Of a stretch of 64,000 nucleotides of DNA, positions 34,820-48,129 are shown in pieces. How positions within the stretch are numbered: the stretch's first letter is position 1; each line of letters begins with the position of its first letter. The stretch is taken from NCBI GenBank assembly GCA_030765065.1, contig CM060990.1, forward strand, positions 279,647,341-279,711,340, read 5' to 3'. Origin of the DNA: Deroplatys truncata. Its lineage: Eukaryota; Arthropoda; Insecta; Mantodea; Mantidae. Both the position numbers and the translations under genes were made by a program. The notes under the pieces were generated by a model. That model saw nothing but the letters and a program-made list of their open reading frames with translations, did not search any database and was not told where the DNA came from.

Positions 34820-35139
34820 TATTAGTGCGTTTAGAAGACAAAAATCACACCTTTCTTATTTAAAGTGCTCAATAACTGTATATGGCAAGGTTGCTCTCCA
34901 CTCCGCTGAAAGGAGGCTAATGCCACCATTTTAAAGAAAGGCTTAAAGAACCTAAATCATATAGACCAATATGTTTGTTAGATATATCTTGGGAAGAACA
35001 TCTGAGCAACTGATATATTCAGAGAATATAGAATTATGTTAGGCTTAAATGAACACCAATTTGATTTTAGAAAGGGCTTTTCGACCGAGGACGCCATAAG
35101 ACAACTAATAAGTACACTTAAATCCTCAAAAGCTAAGTA
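34820..35139 (+). pseudogene. R1-clade ORF2, reverse transcriptase fingers segment
   Basis: KEPKSYRPICLLDISWEE (the xxYRPISLL block) and NEHQFDFRKGFSTEDAIRQL are classic N-terminal RT motifs. The segment lies between the two mariners and is decayed. Confidence 0.75.
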
Positions 35140-37012
35140 CAGGGTGAATCACCTAAAACTTGCACCGCAAATATTTCGGAAATAGAAAGTGCTATATTTA
35201 TGTGCAGTTTTTGCAGCATTTATTGGTAGTCAGGGGCTCGTACGTTTAGCCTATAAACAGATTTTAATAATACTGAGAAAGTGTATTTTTTGAGCAAACA
35301 TACAATATTTTCAAATGAAACAACGCCTAGATACATCGACAGAATAAAGGTGGGCTAAATTAGAATGTCAGTGGCAATTCTTGCAAGGTTATAGTGCAAG
35401 TGGTTTACGAGAAATCTTATTTTGAAATTTTTGCGCACCGACACTATGGTAGCACAAACTAAAGAAAAACAAAAGGGAATTACAATACGTATGTGGACTC
35501 CTACAAATAAAGAGAACGTAGCCCTTCAAAAGTTGTGTTCAAAATGACCACCGGCAGCTTCAATACACGCTTCCAGTCTGCTACGGAAAGACTGCTGCAC
35601 ACGTTCTAGCATTTCAGCGAAAATTTCAGAGCAGGCAGCAGTAATACGTCGTTTCATATCATCTGGTGTAGTTGGTACATCCTTGTAAACAGTGTCCTTC
35701 AGCCTTCCCCACAGAAAAAGGTCTAAAGGGGTCAGATCCAGTGAACGGGCCGGCCAAGGTACAGGTCCTCTTTGTCCAATCCAACGATTTGGAAACAATC
35801 CGTTAAGACAAGCTGTAGTACTTCGTGCACTATGGGCTGGACAGCCATTATAATAGTACCAAAGGTTCCTCCTAGTCTGCAAAGGAACGTCTTCTAGCAT
35901 CTGTGGCAGATGGTCTGTTCCGGAGGCTGAGATACTTGTACGAGTTCATTGTTCCTTCTATGAACAAAGGGTATATGATTTGATGGTTCACTATCCCACA
36001 CCATACGTTTAAACTCCATGGACGCCGACGTTCCACCTGACGACGCCAACGGGGATTGTCAACAGACCAATAGTGCATGTTTCGGCGGTTTACCTGGCCA
36101 TGATTAGTAGATGTTGCCTCAACACTAAACAAGATACATGATGAATCTGGAGTATCATGTTTTAATGCCCATGTTAACACGCTTCTCAAAATCGTTTCCA
36201 TGCAGCTCTTGATGGGAAGAGATGTGATAGGGATGGTACCTATGTCGATGGAGAAGGCGCAGTACACTTGTCTGACTTATGCCACTTCTACGTGCGATTG
36301 CGTAGGAGCTAATTTGCGGATCTACTGCAACGGCAGCCAAAACATTAATTTCTGCCTCTTCTCGAGTCATTTGTTTGTTCCTGTTATGTTTTTTAGATGC
36401 TACAGTACCACTTTCACGCAATTGGTTGAAGAGGTTGATAAAAATTGCCGAGATGGTTGACGTCTATTGGGATACGTTTCCGCATACACCGTACAGGAAG
36501 GAACTGCATTCTTCCTACACTCTCCATACACCTTGACCATGTCGGATTTTTCTCCATTAGTAAACTCCATCTTCCGCTCACGACTTACTGCCTGAACTGT
36601 CATAAACTTACTGACCAGAAAGTTGCAATGCAATCAATGAACATAAAACACAATGCAAACAAACATAACAACATCGTACCTAGCAACTAAGCAGGTTGAA
36701 TTAGACCAACAATTGTCAGGATGGAAACTTTTCAAAACACGATTTCTCGTAAACCACTTGCACTGGAATCTGGCAACAAAGACCATTGGCATTCTAATTT
36801 ACCCTACCTATATTCTGTTGATGTAACTAGGCATTGTTCCATTTAAAAATTGTATGCTTGCTCAAAAAATATGCTTTCTCAGTATTATTAAAATCTGTTT
36901 CTAAACTAAATATACGATCCCCCGACTACCACTCATGCTGTGAAAACTGCACATCAATAGCTCTTTCCATTTCCGAAATATTTGCGGTACAAGTTTTAGG
37001 TGATTCGCCCTG
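35140..37012 (-). mobile_element. Mariner-type transposon (rosa-like) with dead transposase
   Basis: Ends are inverted repeats CAGGGTGAATCACCTAAAAC and, reversed, CAGGGCGAATCACCTAAAAC, each flanked by TA. Transposase reads leftwards: MEFTNGEKSDMVKVYGECR near 36570; REEAEINVLAAV then SGISQTSVLRLLHRHRY (36350-36240); ILFSVEATSTNHGQVNRR (36135); YYNGCPAHSARS (35850); WPARSLDLTPLDLFLWGRLK (35755); C-terminus ACIEAAGGHFEHNF at 35526. The first catalytic Asp is replaced by Val (SVEA) and the second by Asn (NGCPAH). With frameshifts between blocks, the enzyme must be inactive. It is inserted into the R1 RT domain. Confidence 0.88.
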
Positions 37013-38161
37013 TATATTATTGGAACCGTGGTGGACATTTCTGGTGCCTTGGATAATATTGTGGTGGCCTAATCTTTTTGAGAAGTTAAGACAAGGGAAT
37101 TATCCTAAATGTCTATATGCCATATTAAAAAAATTACTGTACTGATAGGAGAGTAATTTTAAAGGAATAAAGGATATCGCAAATGAACAAATTAGCAAAG
37201 GATATCCTCAGGGTTAGATCCTAGGACCGCTTTTTGGGATATTGTATTGGAGACGTTACTAGACGAAAAGAATTAGACATGGATATAAAAAAAATACTAT
37301 TGCCTATGCTTATGATGCATTATTTATAGTAGAAGGAGCCAATAGACGGGATATGGGAAGACGTTCAGATAAATTAACAAACCAATTACATACTTCGTGT
37401 AACACATCAAAATTACAAGTAGCCCCCGTAAATTCATGCTACATGATCGTAAAGGGAAAATTGAAAAGCGTCCCAACAATTAAATTCAATAATCAGAACT
37501 TTAGAAGACAGAAAAGTGTAAAATATTTGGGAATATTTGTACACGAAAAACTGAATTTCGGAAAAAATATTGAGTGCATTCGAATTAAATCCCAAACTAT
37601 AACAATGAAATTAATCAGAATCATTCACTCAAATTTCAAAATCTCGTTAAGCACTATTACTACATATCATAATCATATTTGTGCAGCTAGCATGACGTAC
37701 AAATTAAAATCTTACTAAGAAGAACACAAGGAAAAATTGTACTAAAATTTACAGGGGCATTTAACACTGCACATACATTGGCATTGTTACTTTCCACAGG
37801 AATCTGCCCAGTAGATTTAGTAATGAAATCTTAAGGTGCAATTTTTGGTTGATGAAAGCAGAATTAAATATGTCAAGCATATAACTGGGAAAAGATGTAA
37901 AACCATTACTGAAATTAAACATAACTTTTAATCAAGTTGGCAGTAAGAACAGGAAAGTACTGATACAGGAAGGAGAACTCTTTATTTATTTAACATTTTG
38001 AAATGGTTAACATTAAAACATTGCCATCCAACAAAGTGATTAATACATTTAACCGGACACGGCTCCTATAAAACCAACTGGAAGAAAATTAATAAAACAT
38101 GACGATATATGTCATTATTGCAATCAGCAAGGAACCCCGGAGCGTGTATTGTTTGAATGTA

Positions 38162-38205
<44 letters not shown>

Positions 38206-38500
38206 GACAATATAAGAACGTTCAGCTTTAAGTGGATACCAGATAGCCTATGTTTTAAGAAATAAAAATTTATACATACAGCTTGACATAGTAGCTAAAG
38301 GGTTAGGAAAATATTTTGGGGACAAGATATTGAACAGGATGAAACTGCAACGTTGGTACTTGCAATTAATGAAGAAATAAGAAAATCGGAGATAATTCAA
38401 TTTCTACGTGCAGCAGACACACTTATACAAACATCTGATATCGATAAGCATAGTTTAGAAAAAGGAGTACAAAGTGATGAAGGAGTAGAAAATAATTCAA
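37013..38500 (+). pseudogene. R1-clade ORF2, RT palm to C-terminal knuckle
   Basis: It resumes with GTVVDISGALDNI (RT motif A region), then a YPQG...ILGPLF block (about 37200, motif B) and KSVKYLGIFVHEKLNFGKNI (37510-37570), with LSTITTYHNHI after it; all are R1-clade hallmarks. The C-terminal zinc-knuckle-like CHYCNQQGTPERVLFEC (38110-38160) runs directly into an ATT microsatellite. The YADD motif region near 37310 reads AYDAL-like and is frameshifted. Domain order confirms that this is the 3' half of the element begun at 13381. Confidence 0.78.
38163..38204. repeat. ATT microsatellite
   Basis: About 14 perfect ATT repeats expanded inside the R1 C-terminal region. Confidence 0.95.
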
Positions 38501-39580
38501 ATTAATTGAAGGAAATAGGGAAAATGCGGATACAAATGGAGGAAATTATTGAAATTGAAGGAGAATGGAGGAAGAAAAGGAAGAAGAGAAGGATGGAGGA
38601 GGAGATGGAGTCAATAGCAGAGAGGAAGATAATGGGCGAGGACAATGATCAAGGGGAGGAGCTGATAGCAGATAGGAGTTGGAGCCTGGAGCGGGAAGTG
38701 GCGAATGCAGGAGTTAGGGAGCAACAGATGTAGAATTATAGTTTTGAGCGAGATGAAGAGGATGGCGGCGAGTGAAAGTGGGGTGAAAATGGTGGTAATT
38801 GCAGATAAAGTGGATATAGATGAAGTGGAATATTTTATTTTAAAGACAAGTGCAGTAATAATTTCATAGAAGAGTGATAAATACACTGATTACTGTGTTA
38901 TGTGAAAAAATATATAAGGAATTTATGTGAGTGTTAAGTGAAGTGAACGATAAAAAGGTACAAGGGAAGATAAGTTTAATTCAGAAGTTTAATAAAATTA
39001 CTAAGTACTGCAATTTACTTGAAGCGTATTAAGAAGAGGGAATGGTTAAAATATACATTTTCTAGGAAAGTGTATTAAAATAATATAGAAAGGATGAATA
39101 AAAAAGGATATAGATGTTAGAATTCTGAATTACATGAATTTATAATGAATATTATAAAACATAAATAAAAGAAATATCGCAGTTAGAATTTTGAATTTCG
39201 ATATGAAAATTTGAAAACTTATTTGTATTATAAAATTATCTATCAGTAGAAAACGAAAATATATGTATATAGTACTGGAAACCAGTACCTCACCCCCTGG
39301 ATTCCCGTAGCAAGAATGTAGTTTAGATAAGTACGGAATATTTTGTTACATTTATGTTATTTATTTTACTAATTATTTATTAGAAATTAGGCATAAGTGG
39401 CTAACAGTTACTTTATGTTGCGGACTTCCAGTAATAGTAGTTGAAATTCCAGTTATAGTTACTGCATTTTGTGTTTTTACTCTATTATTATTTTATTCAT
39501 TTAATATAATTTCTTCTTACTTACCAGGTTACAAGTAAAACTCTGTACAACAATAATGTATTAAATAAATTAAATTTGAA
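38501..39580. other. Purine-rich tail and AT-rich sequence
   Basis: A 75-codon Glu/Lys/Arg-rich frame (38506-38733) follows purine-rich low complexity and may be the tail of the R1 element. The rest is AT-rich with nothing recognisable. Confidence 0.4.
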
Positions 39581-39589
39581 ATTCACGTC

Positions 39590-40085
39590 CTGGTGTAGGA
39601 AAGAAGGTACCAGGAAGGTGTACTGTAGATTTCATTTTGTTTTTCAGTCTCCAGACAGACGTTTGAAGAATATTCACTTGCATCGCTAACCTCCGTGTTC
39701 CGATAGAAGAAGTCGTTTGCACAGTATCCAAAACTTCCTCCTCTGCATCTGGGGTTGTAGTTCTTGTTTTCCCCTTTCCAAAGCACGAGGTAGAAAGCAT
39801 TCCATGATCGCACAGACTGCGATGGAGACGTTCAAATGTCTTCCGATCTGAACATCTTCGTTGTGGATACCTCTTCTGTACAAATAACGAGGTAGCGCTG
39901 CATTGTCGACCTCACCGTATATGAAGCGCACATCTGCCAGCTCCTGATTTGCGTACATGTTGTACATAACGAAAAATACGTCACTCGATGTACCCTTCAC
40001 CTCGGAATTAACTGGCAGCATGTCCTCGGTTATATCTTCTGTAACGGCAACGACTTGTGGGAAGAAAATATTCCAGTAAATATCA
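39590..40085 (-). pseudogene. Mariner-family transposase, 5' part, decayed
   Basis: MYANQELADVRFIYGEVDNA (39965-39905) is the N-terminal helix of the same mariner family as the remnant at 11.6 kb. After it come degenerate helix-turn-helix sequences to about 39590. Upstream, TTTTCTTCCCACAAGTCGTT and TTACAGAAGAT match the end of the 11.6-kb remnant and mark the terminal repeat. The catalytic part is missing. Confidence 0.6.
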
Positions 40086-40734
40086 CAGTTTTGAAGGCTA
40101 TAACTCGGAACCAAGCATTCCCTACCCACGCTGTAATGCACTTATATATTTTATTGTCTACATATGGGAAATCCATAGCTGAAGTTATGCTGTGTGATTT
40201 TGAAACATTCTGTATGAACGTTTACACCACTCAAAGTGCGAATTCTCATCCCTGCGTTACATGTTTTACAACTGCACAATATGGACAATTGATTGTCTTG
40301 TGATTATCTCATGCTTAGAATATGTTAATTAAAATTGATAAGAACCAGAATTGAAACAACAAGAACAACGAATGCATTTGCAAGTAAAGTCGTAGTTGAA
40401 GTGGAAAGTTTCCTTGAAAACCTTCGCCTTATTCGCCAAATGTCCTATATTTATACAAACCTTCGCCTTTGAACACTAGCTTCACAATATACAGGAGCAC
40501 ACATTTCTAACTATTTGTTGCTAAGGAGAGCTCGCCGATGAATTTTTGACTTCAAATTGTGGATCAAACACAGATACCTCATTCATTTCTCCTCAATTGC
40601 GGCAAGGATAAGTAATTTATTGAAGGGGAAATGAAAAACATGAAATACAGAAAACGAAACAGGCACGAATTCTTTAAGGTGTGTAAAGAACTGAGATTGT
40701 AAATAACGAAATATAACTGGTATTCTTCATTTAA

Positions 40735-41290
40735 CAGTAGTGCCTTATCTTTAGCAACGGAGGGGACTCGGCACCCATCCGCAGAGGATATTGTACCTAC
40801 GGACCACGAGGGTGTCCGCGGGAGTGGGATGAGATGAGAGGAGGCACCTGGCGGCCGGAACCAAGAGCGATGGCACAGCAACGGCAGGGTCCGTAGGTTT
40901 TCTGATTGAGATCACTCCGGCAGTCGGACAGGGAAACCGGGGACCCCGCCCCATACACAGGTGGTCAACGCCCCTCAAGGGAGTTCGGATACACCGGCAA
41001 CCTGCCAAAGGCCGAGGGACGGAGGAAGATCCACAGAGCATCCCTTTTCCCTGTCACGCCGCACCGAAACACCATCGCCGACACTTCCAACCCTGAAATA
41101 GACCTAATGGGGTGAAGGATAAATAAAATGATGAATGAAACGAAATGGAGGGCCAGGAAATTCGGGGCTGAAAGAAATTACTATAACATTGGTCTGACGA
41201 CCCAGGACACCCCCGAAAAGAACCCATGGGCCTGAGTAGGCAGTCATCAGGGATCGAACCAGGGATTTCCAGAATGCGGGCCAGAGACTA
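40735..41290. repeat. GC-rich repeat with a tRNA-like (SINE-like) tail
   Basis: The composition changes abruptly from AT-rich to GC-rich at about 40735. The right part (about 41240-41290) read on the minus strand contains CCCTGGTTCGATCCCTGA, a B-box-like block. No credible frame. It could be a SINE or the untranslated end of a LINE. Confidence 0.4.
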
Positions 41291-41689
41291 ACATTAGTAA
41301 CATTACCAATATTCATATGACGCGGTAACCAATTTTCCATGTACTTACCCTTCAGCACTCACATGGTTGACAGATGTCAACAAGCATATTTCTTTTCATT
41401 GTTGTACTTCTCAGAAAGGGATTGTAGCTGTGCGGCTTCAAGTACCTTCTGAAGGATGCAGAAACAACACTTCTCAGTTTTAGATCTGTAGTTCTTGAAG
41501 TCTGTGCAGCTCAAGTTTTATTCTTCTGTGTACTTTTGGGGAACAACTGTCAACCACCAATCTTTTAGCTTACAGATACTGCAATGTTTAGCAAGTGTTT
41601 CATTTTAGCTTTATTTATTTTGTCTGTTATAAGTACACCATTAATCTCATCTAAAAACATACTTCGGTACTCAACCAGAAGGAGCCTAT

Positions 41690-42070
41690 AAGCTTAGTAA
41701 TTTGCCCAAAGATATGATGACTCTCATTGATCCATTTCAAGGGAACATTAGTTATATTACAGATACAATTGGTTTAACAACATTCCTCTTACTGAAAGTC
41801 GGAAATAAAATGATTTGACTTATGCTTATACGATTTAAAAAATAGAAAGGGAATTCCAAAGGTAGTCATAACACCGCCCCAGGACCCACAAATTCTTCTT
41901 TGTTTTACTTTCATAAGAACAAAACTGTTATTTCGTACTACCACAAAAGAAATAGTCATTCTGTTAGTTTCCACAATTCCACAACCCAGAATTTATAACA
42001 TTTCACGATATGACAAACAGGAGTTGAATTGGTAGACCAACTGTTTCAAAATATTATATTTCAAGACGCC
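41690..42070 (+). pseudogene. piggyBac-like transposase remnant
   Basis: RYNWFNNIPLTES (about 41765-41805) corresponds to the DNWFTSxPL block of piggyBac transposases. Further on, KRKGIPKVVITPP, then VILLVST and PRIYNISRYDK, correspond to the region before the last catalytic Asp. Stops and frameshifts separate them. No inverted repeats were found. Confidence 0.5.
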
Positions 42071-42684
42071 CAAACGCTGGCTTGTTTTAGCCTTTTAAAA
42101 TTTACTAAATATAGGTGCAGTCAATGCCTTCTGCATTTACAAAGGCAGCCAAGAGAATGTCTAGGAGGTAGGGACGATTTCATTTATAAAGTTTATTAGA
42201 AGCTGAGAAAGCTACAGATTTAACGTGGATAAAAGATTCCACAAACTTCTACAAAGACCGGAAGACATGTTCGAGAGTTACTTGAAGTTCAAGTACCCGC
42301 TGTACCAGCCTGTGAACAAAGGAATGAATTCCGGTGCCCTTGTTACCTGGAAGATTCAAGGATAAAATAACGTGGAGGTGGTGTATAAAGCGTTCCGAAT
42401 GGGCTTGTGCTAGCCATTTGAGGGGCGTGAGTGCAAATTGCTTGTAAATAATCATATACTGTGTCACAAAAAGTGTAAAAGGAAATAAGTTGTGAACAAA
42501 GGACATTCGAGGGTAATTCTAACGAGGATGATACCTGAAAGGTTTGTACGAATAATTTTAAACGTGGAAGATACTTGAATTTCATCAATTAATATTTTCA
42601 CATTATTAAGAATATAAGTTTCACTTCTCGCACATTTCTTTTTTGTGTATAACTACTATATGGTTCATTATAATACATGTAACA

Positions 42685-42690
42685 TCCTTA
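42685..42690 (+). repeat. Putative target-site duplication TCCTTA, left copy
   Basis: TCCTTA precedes the start of left-arm homology and occurs again at 60684-60689 just after the right arm. Six bp is the Polinton-type length; chance agreement is not excluded because the extreme ends are poorly conserved. Confidence 0.55.
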
Positions 42691-42702
42691 GTGGAATATT
42701 AT

Positions 42703-43440
42703 ATTGATTGCTGGCGCAGAAATGCGTTTATATGGAGGAGATAGGGAAAACGAGGGTAAATGATAGGCTGGGAGAGCGTTCAAGGAATAAAATGCGTTTA
42801 TATGGGAGAGATGCGGAAAACGTGGAGAGATCCTAGCTGGAGCAGCGACTGAAGTAGGGGTAGGAAATACGAGACGAGGTGCTAGGCTAGACAAAGGTTG
42901 AAGGGTAGAATATGGGTTGTATATGGGAGGTATATAGGAAGCCGAGGAGAGGTGCAAGGATAGCGGGGGTAGGAAACTAGAAAATGCATATATGGCTGAG
43001 ATATGAGATACGAGGAGAGATGCTAGCTGGAACAGCGGAGCTGAAGGAGGGAAATGCGCTTTTAATGAGATAAGCAGGGATTACGGTGAGAGATGGTAGG
43101 CTAGACGGAGGTTGAGCGGTAGAGTTGCGTTTATATGAGAGGTATGGGAAAACGAGGTGAGATACTAGGCTAGACAGAGACGAAGGGTACTCTATGTATT
43201 TTATACGCGAGAGATGGGGAAAACGTGGAGAGATGCTAGGCTGGACGGGGTTAAAGGATGGAACATGTGGTTTATATGAGAGAAATAGCAAACCGAGGAG
43301 AGCTATTAAGCAGGAGGGGATGAATGGTAGAGTATGCGTTTATATGAGAGAGACGGGAAAAACGGAGAGAGATTCTATGCTAAGAGACAGTTGAAGGAAG
43401 GGGAGATTCGCTTATATTTGAGAGGTAGGGAAAATGATGA
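42703..43440 (+). repeat. Minisatellite at the left arm end
   Basis: About a dozen units of 55-70 bp of the type TGCGTTTATATGGGAGAGAT, then GGGAAAACGAGGAGAGATGC and TAGGCTAGAC. The frames over it are artefacts of the repeat. Confidence 0.85.
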
Positions 43441-43539
43441 TAGTTTCTAGGGATGCTAGTGTTGCTGCTTGTACAATGACCAGTCATCTCCAGGTAAGCA
43501 CCATCCAGGATTCAGCAATCAAACATATTCAACGGGTTG

Positions 43540-44215
43540 TGTACAGCATAGTTGTGTTTGATTTCACAGGTAATTCAGGTAGTATCGTTGGTATTTAGGT
43601 TAATTCAGCTAGTATCACAGGAGAGCGGATTCCATGGGCTAGGTGTAGTGTAGTTCAATATGATTTCACAGCTAGTTCACGTAGTACGGTAGGTATTTAG
43701 GCTAATTCAGCCAGTATCACAGGAGGATAGATTCCATGGTTTTGGTGTGTATAGCTCCGTATGATTTCACAGGTAATTCAGGTAGTATCGTAGGTATTTA
43801 GGCTAATTCAGATAGTATCATGGGCATACAGATTCCATGGTTCGGATGTGTATAGTTCGTATGATTTCACAGCTAGTTCAGGTAGTATCGTTGAAATTTA
43901 GGGTACTCAGGATAGTATTACAGATGCTCGTGATAGTTTCAATCAGCGATTTGTATCACAGATATTTAAGATAATGTCAGGTGATTTAGGTAGTATCAAA
44001 GGTATTTGCGCCATTTTAACAGAAAATTCAGCTAGTAACGTCGATGTTTAGGATAATCCGTGTAGTATCGCAGGTGCTCGTGGTAATTTCGAGCAGCGAT
44101 TCGTAAAAGAGCAATTTAAGGTAATTTTGCATGATACGGATAGTATCACAGGTATTTAAGTCATTTTAGCAGGTAATTCGGATAGTATTCAGGTATTCAT
44201 GGTAATATACAGAGT
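43540..44215 (+). repeat. Second tandem array of the left arm
   Basis: Repeats built from TAATTCAGGTAGTATCGTAG and GGTATTTAGG motifs in composite units of about 100-130 bp. Matching inverted copies lie at 59100-59680. Confidence 0.8.
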
Positions 44216-44559
44216 AGTTTAATTCTTTATAAACATTTCTTATCCAATGTTGCAACACCTTTATATATATTTTTCTGTTGTTAACCTTTATATGTTAAAC
44301 AATTAGTGTGTGTGATGGAGAGGGTTAAACAGAGTATAGGGATACAGTGAGAATATATAGAAGTAGTATAATGTAACCCATCCGGATGGTTGAGGAAATA
44401 TTATAAGGTTTTATTTCGGTTTGTTATTTTATATGGTTACAGCTTTTATCCAAGTGTAACAGCTTTATCAGCTAATCACTGCTTCATTAGATAATGATTC
44501 TAACGGTAGACGTCTTTCCCCTTTATCTACGCCTTTAATTTTTTGCCATCGCACCTTGA

Positions 44560-47500
44560 ATATCTAATGCATACATCTTAAGTCGTAGTCCGACAAAGCG
44601 TTGGATGATTCTTCCATTAGCCTCATCTTTAAATCCTTTCAGCACCATTTGTTCTGAGTGGAGTGGCATATATGGTTAACAAGCTATCAGCTGTATCCAG
44701 ATGCTCATTAAAACGTAGCTTGTCCTGGTACACACTTGTCACCCGATGAATGAATGAATCAGTGTCAATTTACACAAGCTTCAGGTGTTCAGCTCCATAA
44801 TATGGCAAAAACAGGTCATAATGATAGTGATACATCAATGTCTTAGAGATGTCCAACACACTCATTCCAATCTATATAGGCTTCTTGAATACAATCTGTC
44901 GAGAGGCCATATGCACAGCAGCTGGATTAGCAGCATATATTGTCCTATCGATAAACGTACGCTTGGCGATCAACTTTTCTAAAGTTTCCTCGTTTGTAAC
45001 CAACCATATATCCATACGATTACGCAGACTCTCGATAGTTTTTCCAAACAAGCCATTGTAAAAGAGTTTGTAGAGGTCCTTCACCAAATCATTTGCAGCA
45101 CTTTATCATAGCCTGTTGTTAAATTACACATAAGGTGTTAACCATGGAGACTGTCGGCATTGTAGCACAGTATGGATTTTACTCAAACGTAGCCCATGAT
45201 TAGCTTGCTTCCAAACCATGTAATGTGCCACATACTTACATCGAGCTTCAAGATGGGTATCAGTTTCTTTGTAGATGACTCCTTGGAATTCGTACATTTA
45301 GGCAGGAAAGGTAGATCGTTGTATTGACCGCGAAGCTCTCGGAATACTCGATATAAACTTCCAATATCATCCACGTGGATCATCTTCTTGTTATGTTTCT
45401 AAGTTAATTTCATTAAAAGAAAGCCACTCAAATGCACCATAAGGAAGGCGTGGCATATTGCCCAACCATATTGGTTATTTGCATCCTTATAGGTGATAAA
45501 TTGGGTTTCTCTCGACGAATCATACTTATCCATGTAGATATTGTTTGCTTCCATATAACGTTGGGAAACTTGGCATAAACCTTCTCTTATACAAGATTTT
45601 ATCATGAGTAGTTGATCATTATCCAGTAGCAATTCAAGCTGAATTCCAGTATACCGCAACATTGCGTTCCAAGTAAGCCCTGGAGATGTGAAATAATGTG
45701 CGGGATCGACTTTATCAGCTTTCAGGGTCTGATCTCTAAATGTATCAAGTACATCAGCTAGAAGAACATCTGAGGTGAAGTAAGGTCACTGTACTCACCC
45801 AGGTTTCTGACATTAAATACTTCCCATACATTTCTAGCATGATTGTAGTCAGCATCACCAATGTCTTCTTCATTTAACATATTGAAGAAGGAATCCTTAG
45901 AAAGCACGCAGTTTTCGTTCAAAACATCCCATGACGTGACGTAATCATTAGGAAATACTCCTTTACGAGTCAAAAATTCAACCTGTCTTCTCCGAAGTAC
46001 TTCAGCGTTTCAGGATATGATGTTAGAAATTTCACCAGCTAATCCAAGCTTCTATTCAGGAACCGAAGGCTATCCATATACCGAAGCTTTATATCTCCTA
46101 CATACTTGGAAAATGATATATAGCTTTCTTGTTCATGCTAGGAATTACCTCCACACGTTCACTCGTACATCCCAGTTCCTTAACAATGAGATGTGAGCCA
46201 TTCTCACTGAGGTTGTGCATGAAGACGGGGATATATTTAGGTGTTTTGAAGGACAAATTACATTCATTATGTAGAATTACACGATGTTCTTCACTGATGT
46301 GATCCTGGTCGCGAACGTTGTAGTTATTTTCAGAAAGGTTTTACCATACAATTAGCATACTGTAGAGTAGTCGAAATACTTCTGCTGTGGATCTGTAGGT
46401 TTCAGTGGCATGGCAGATTTGTATTCATTATCAATTTTCTTTTCAAGGAAGTCAGATATTCCATAAACTTCTGAGCAGCATCACAACCACGATATACGTA
46501 AGGCTGCTTAGAAATATCAGTTTCGACGTGTTCAACGATTTCACGTAAACACAGCTCATTGGTATGTGCTCTTGATAAGGTGTTGTATAGGAAGTTTCGT
46601 GATTGAGTACACACGTATGACACGTAGTGAGAATACTCTCAAAGTTTCACACATGACATAAGGTACTTTCAAAATCCTCTCAACACTTTTAAACTGTACG
46701 ATTGATTATCCTTGGCATGCATATCTAACCTTGCAGCATCATGTTTATTACAGATGGCTGCATTTTCCTCTAGTTTTTCCAGTCCACTTCGTCCACGCTG
46801 ATCATCAAAATGTGTAACGCAGCAATTACGGGTGTAAAAAGTTCTATATGTTTAGTTTTCTGAAGTCGAACGAGGTTCTCAAAATTTTTGATATATACGT
46901 AGTGATGTTTTCCACTACTGTCACTCAATAGTAACAGGTCGCGGTCCTTAGGTAGTTCAGTCTCAGCAACCTTTATAGGATACACTTCATGCTTCTCGTT
47001 CAGCCTGAATACGTTGATAGACATGCTGTTAAGCTTCTTAAACTTAGATATTTGAGAAAGTGGTGTAGGGTAAGAAACACAGCTGACGTCGTGCATATCT
47101 TGAAGTTGCTCGTATTTGCTGACGCGCTGTGCATTCTGCTCAACATATTTGGCTGTTACAGAATACATGAAGCATTTCTCGTCGGTATAATTCTGGATGT
47201 TTATGCAGGCATTTCTTGTTTCAACAGATGGCGGTGGTGGCATATCAGCTACTTCCTCGTAACGGATTGTACTTGTTGATATAATGTCAAAATCGTTGCA
47301 CAGCAAGCAGGGCCCAATTCCTATTCTTAAGCTACCGATTCCTCCATTTCAGTAATCAATTTCTTGAATTTCGTTTCCAACATAGAGTCCAGATCCGTTT
47401 CTAGAAAAACAGGTTGATTACGTGTTTTGTCACAGGTATCTCCGATACTGTTAACAAATCGACACTCAGCCAGCAGATTCATTTTCACACTGTTGTGAGT

Positions 47501-47950
47501 ATCAAGCTCTTTATGTACAGCCAAGATTATTCCTTGTTTTGCCTCACACAGATACATTTTCAGAGCCTTAGACGATTCGTATAATATAAATAACAATTTC
47601 AAGCGTTCATCGAATGAAGTTTCATAATATTTCATATCAAAACCCCCATTATACACCATAAGTTATGGTTAGTAGGTTCTAATCTGCTTTTCTTCTCAGG
47701 TGTGTGTATTTTAAAAAATCCTCATGATGTTGACCCTTAAAACTGTTATGAAGGTCAGGCTACAATGTTTACGTGTGAAGAGTCGCTTACAGGTATTCTC
47801 GTGTCTTCTCTTATCATATCCTCGTGGAAATTTCTTTCCGCATTTACCGCAAGCGTATACAGTAACGCTCGGAATAATATTCTTATATGCAGAGTTATTG
47901 ACCTTTACTCATGATGTAACAACGTATTAATCCTTGTTCAAGGAGATGTA
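44560..47950 (-). pseudogene. Polymerase B, left-arm copy, with N-terminal zinc fingers
   Basis: Reading leftwards: zinc-finger part near 47860-47720 (CGKCGKKFPRGYDKRRHENTC and a following KHC pair); MNLLAECRFVNSIGDTCDKT (47490); PPPPSVETRNACINIQNYTD and EKCFMYSVTAKYVEQNAQRV (47240-47120), the usual opening of Polinton-type polymerases; GVFPNDYVTSWDVL (45965); palm motif ITYKDANNQYG (about 45480); LFYNGLFGKTIE (45060); IDTDSFIH (about 44765). Many stops and frameshifts exist, but the three palm motifs are preserved. It is of a different lineage from the polymerase of the 14-33 kb element, judging by little local similarity. No clear start codon precedes the fingers. Confidence 0.8.
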
Positions 47951-48129
47951 CACCTGTTCACCTTGATAACCCTTTGAAAAGCTGTTTATTTTCGGAGAGA
48001 AGACGATGTTGACACCTCTTGACCAATTAGCAGAATGAAATCCAGTGTCTGAAGTCACCCTATTTATAGAGGGAGCATGGACCTTTTAGATCAATTATAT
48101 TCTGAATCTTAATAATAATATGGTGATTA

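Noticed and set aside
38506..38733. 75-codon Glu/Lys-rich frame as a gene
   Set aside because: Follows purine-rich low complexity at the tail of the R1 element, with no supporting motif.
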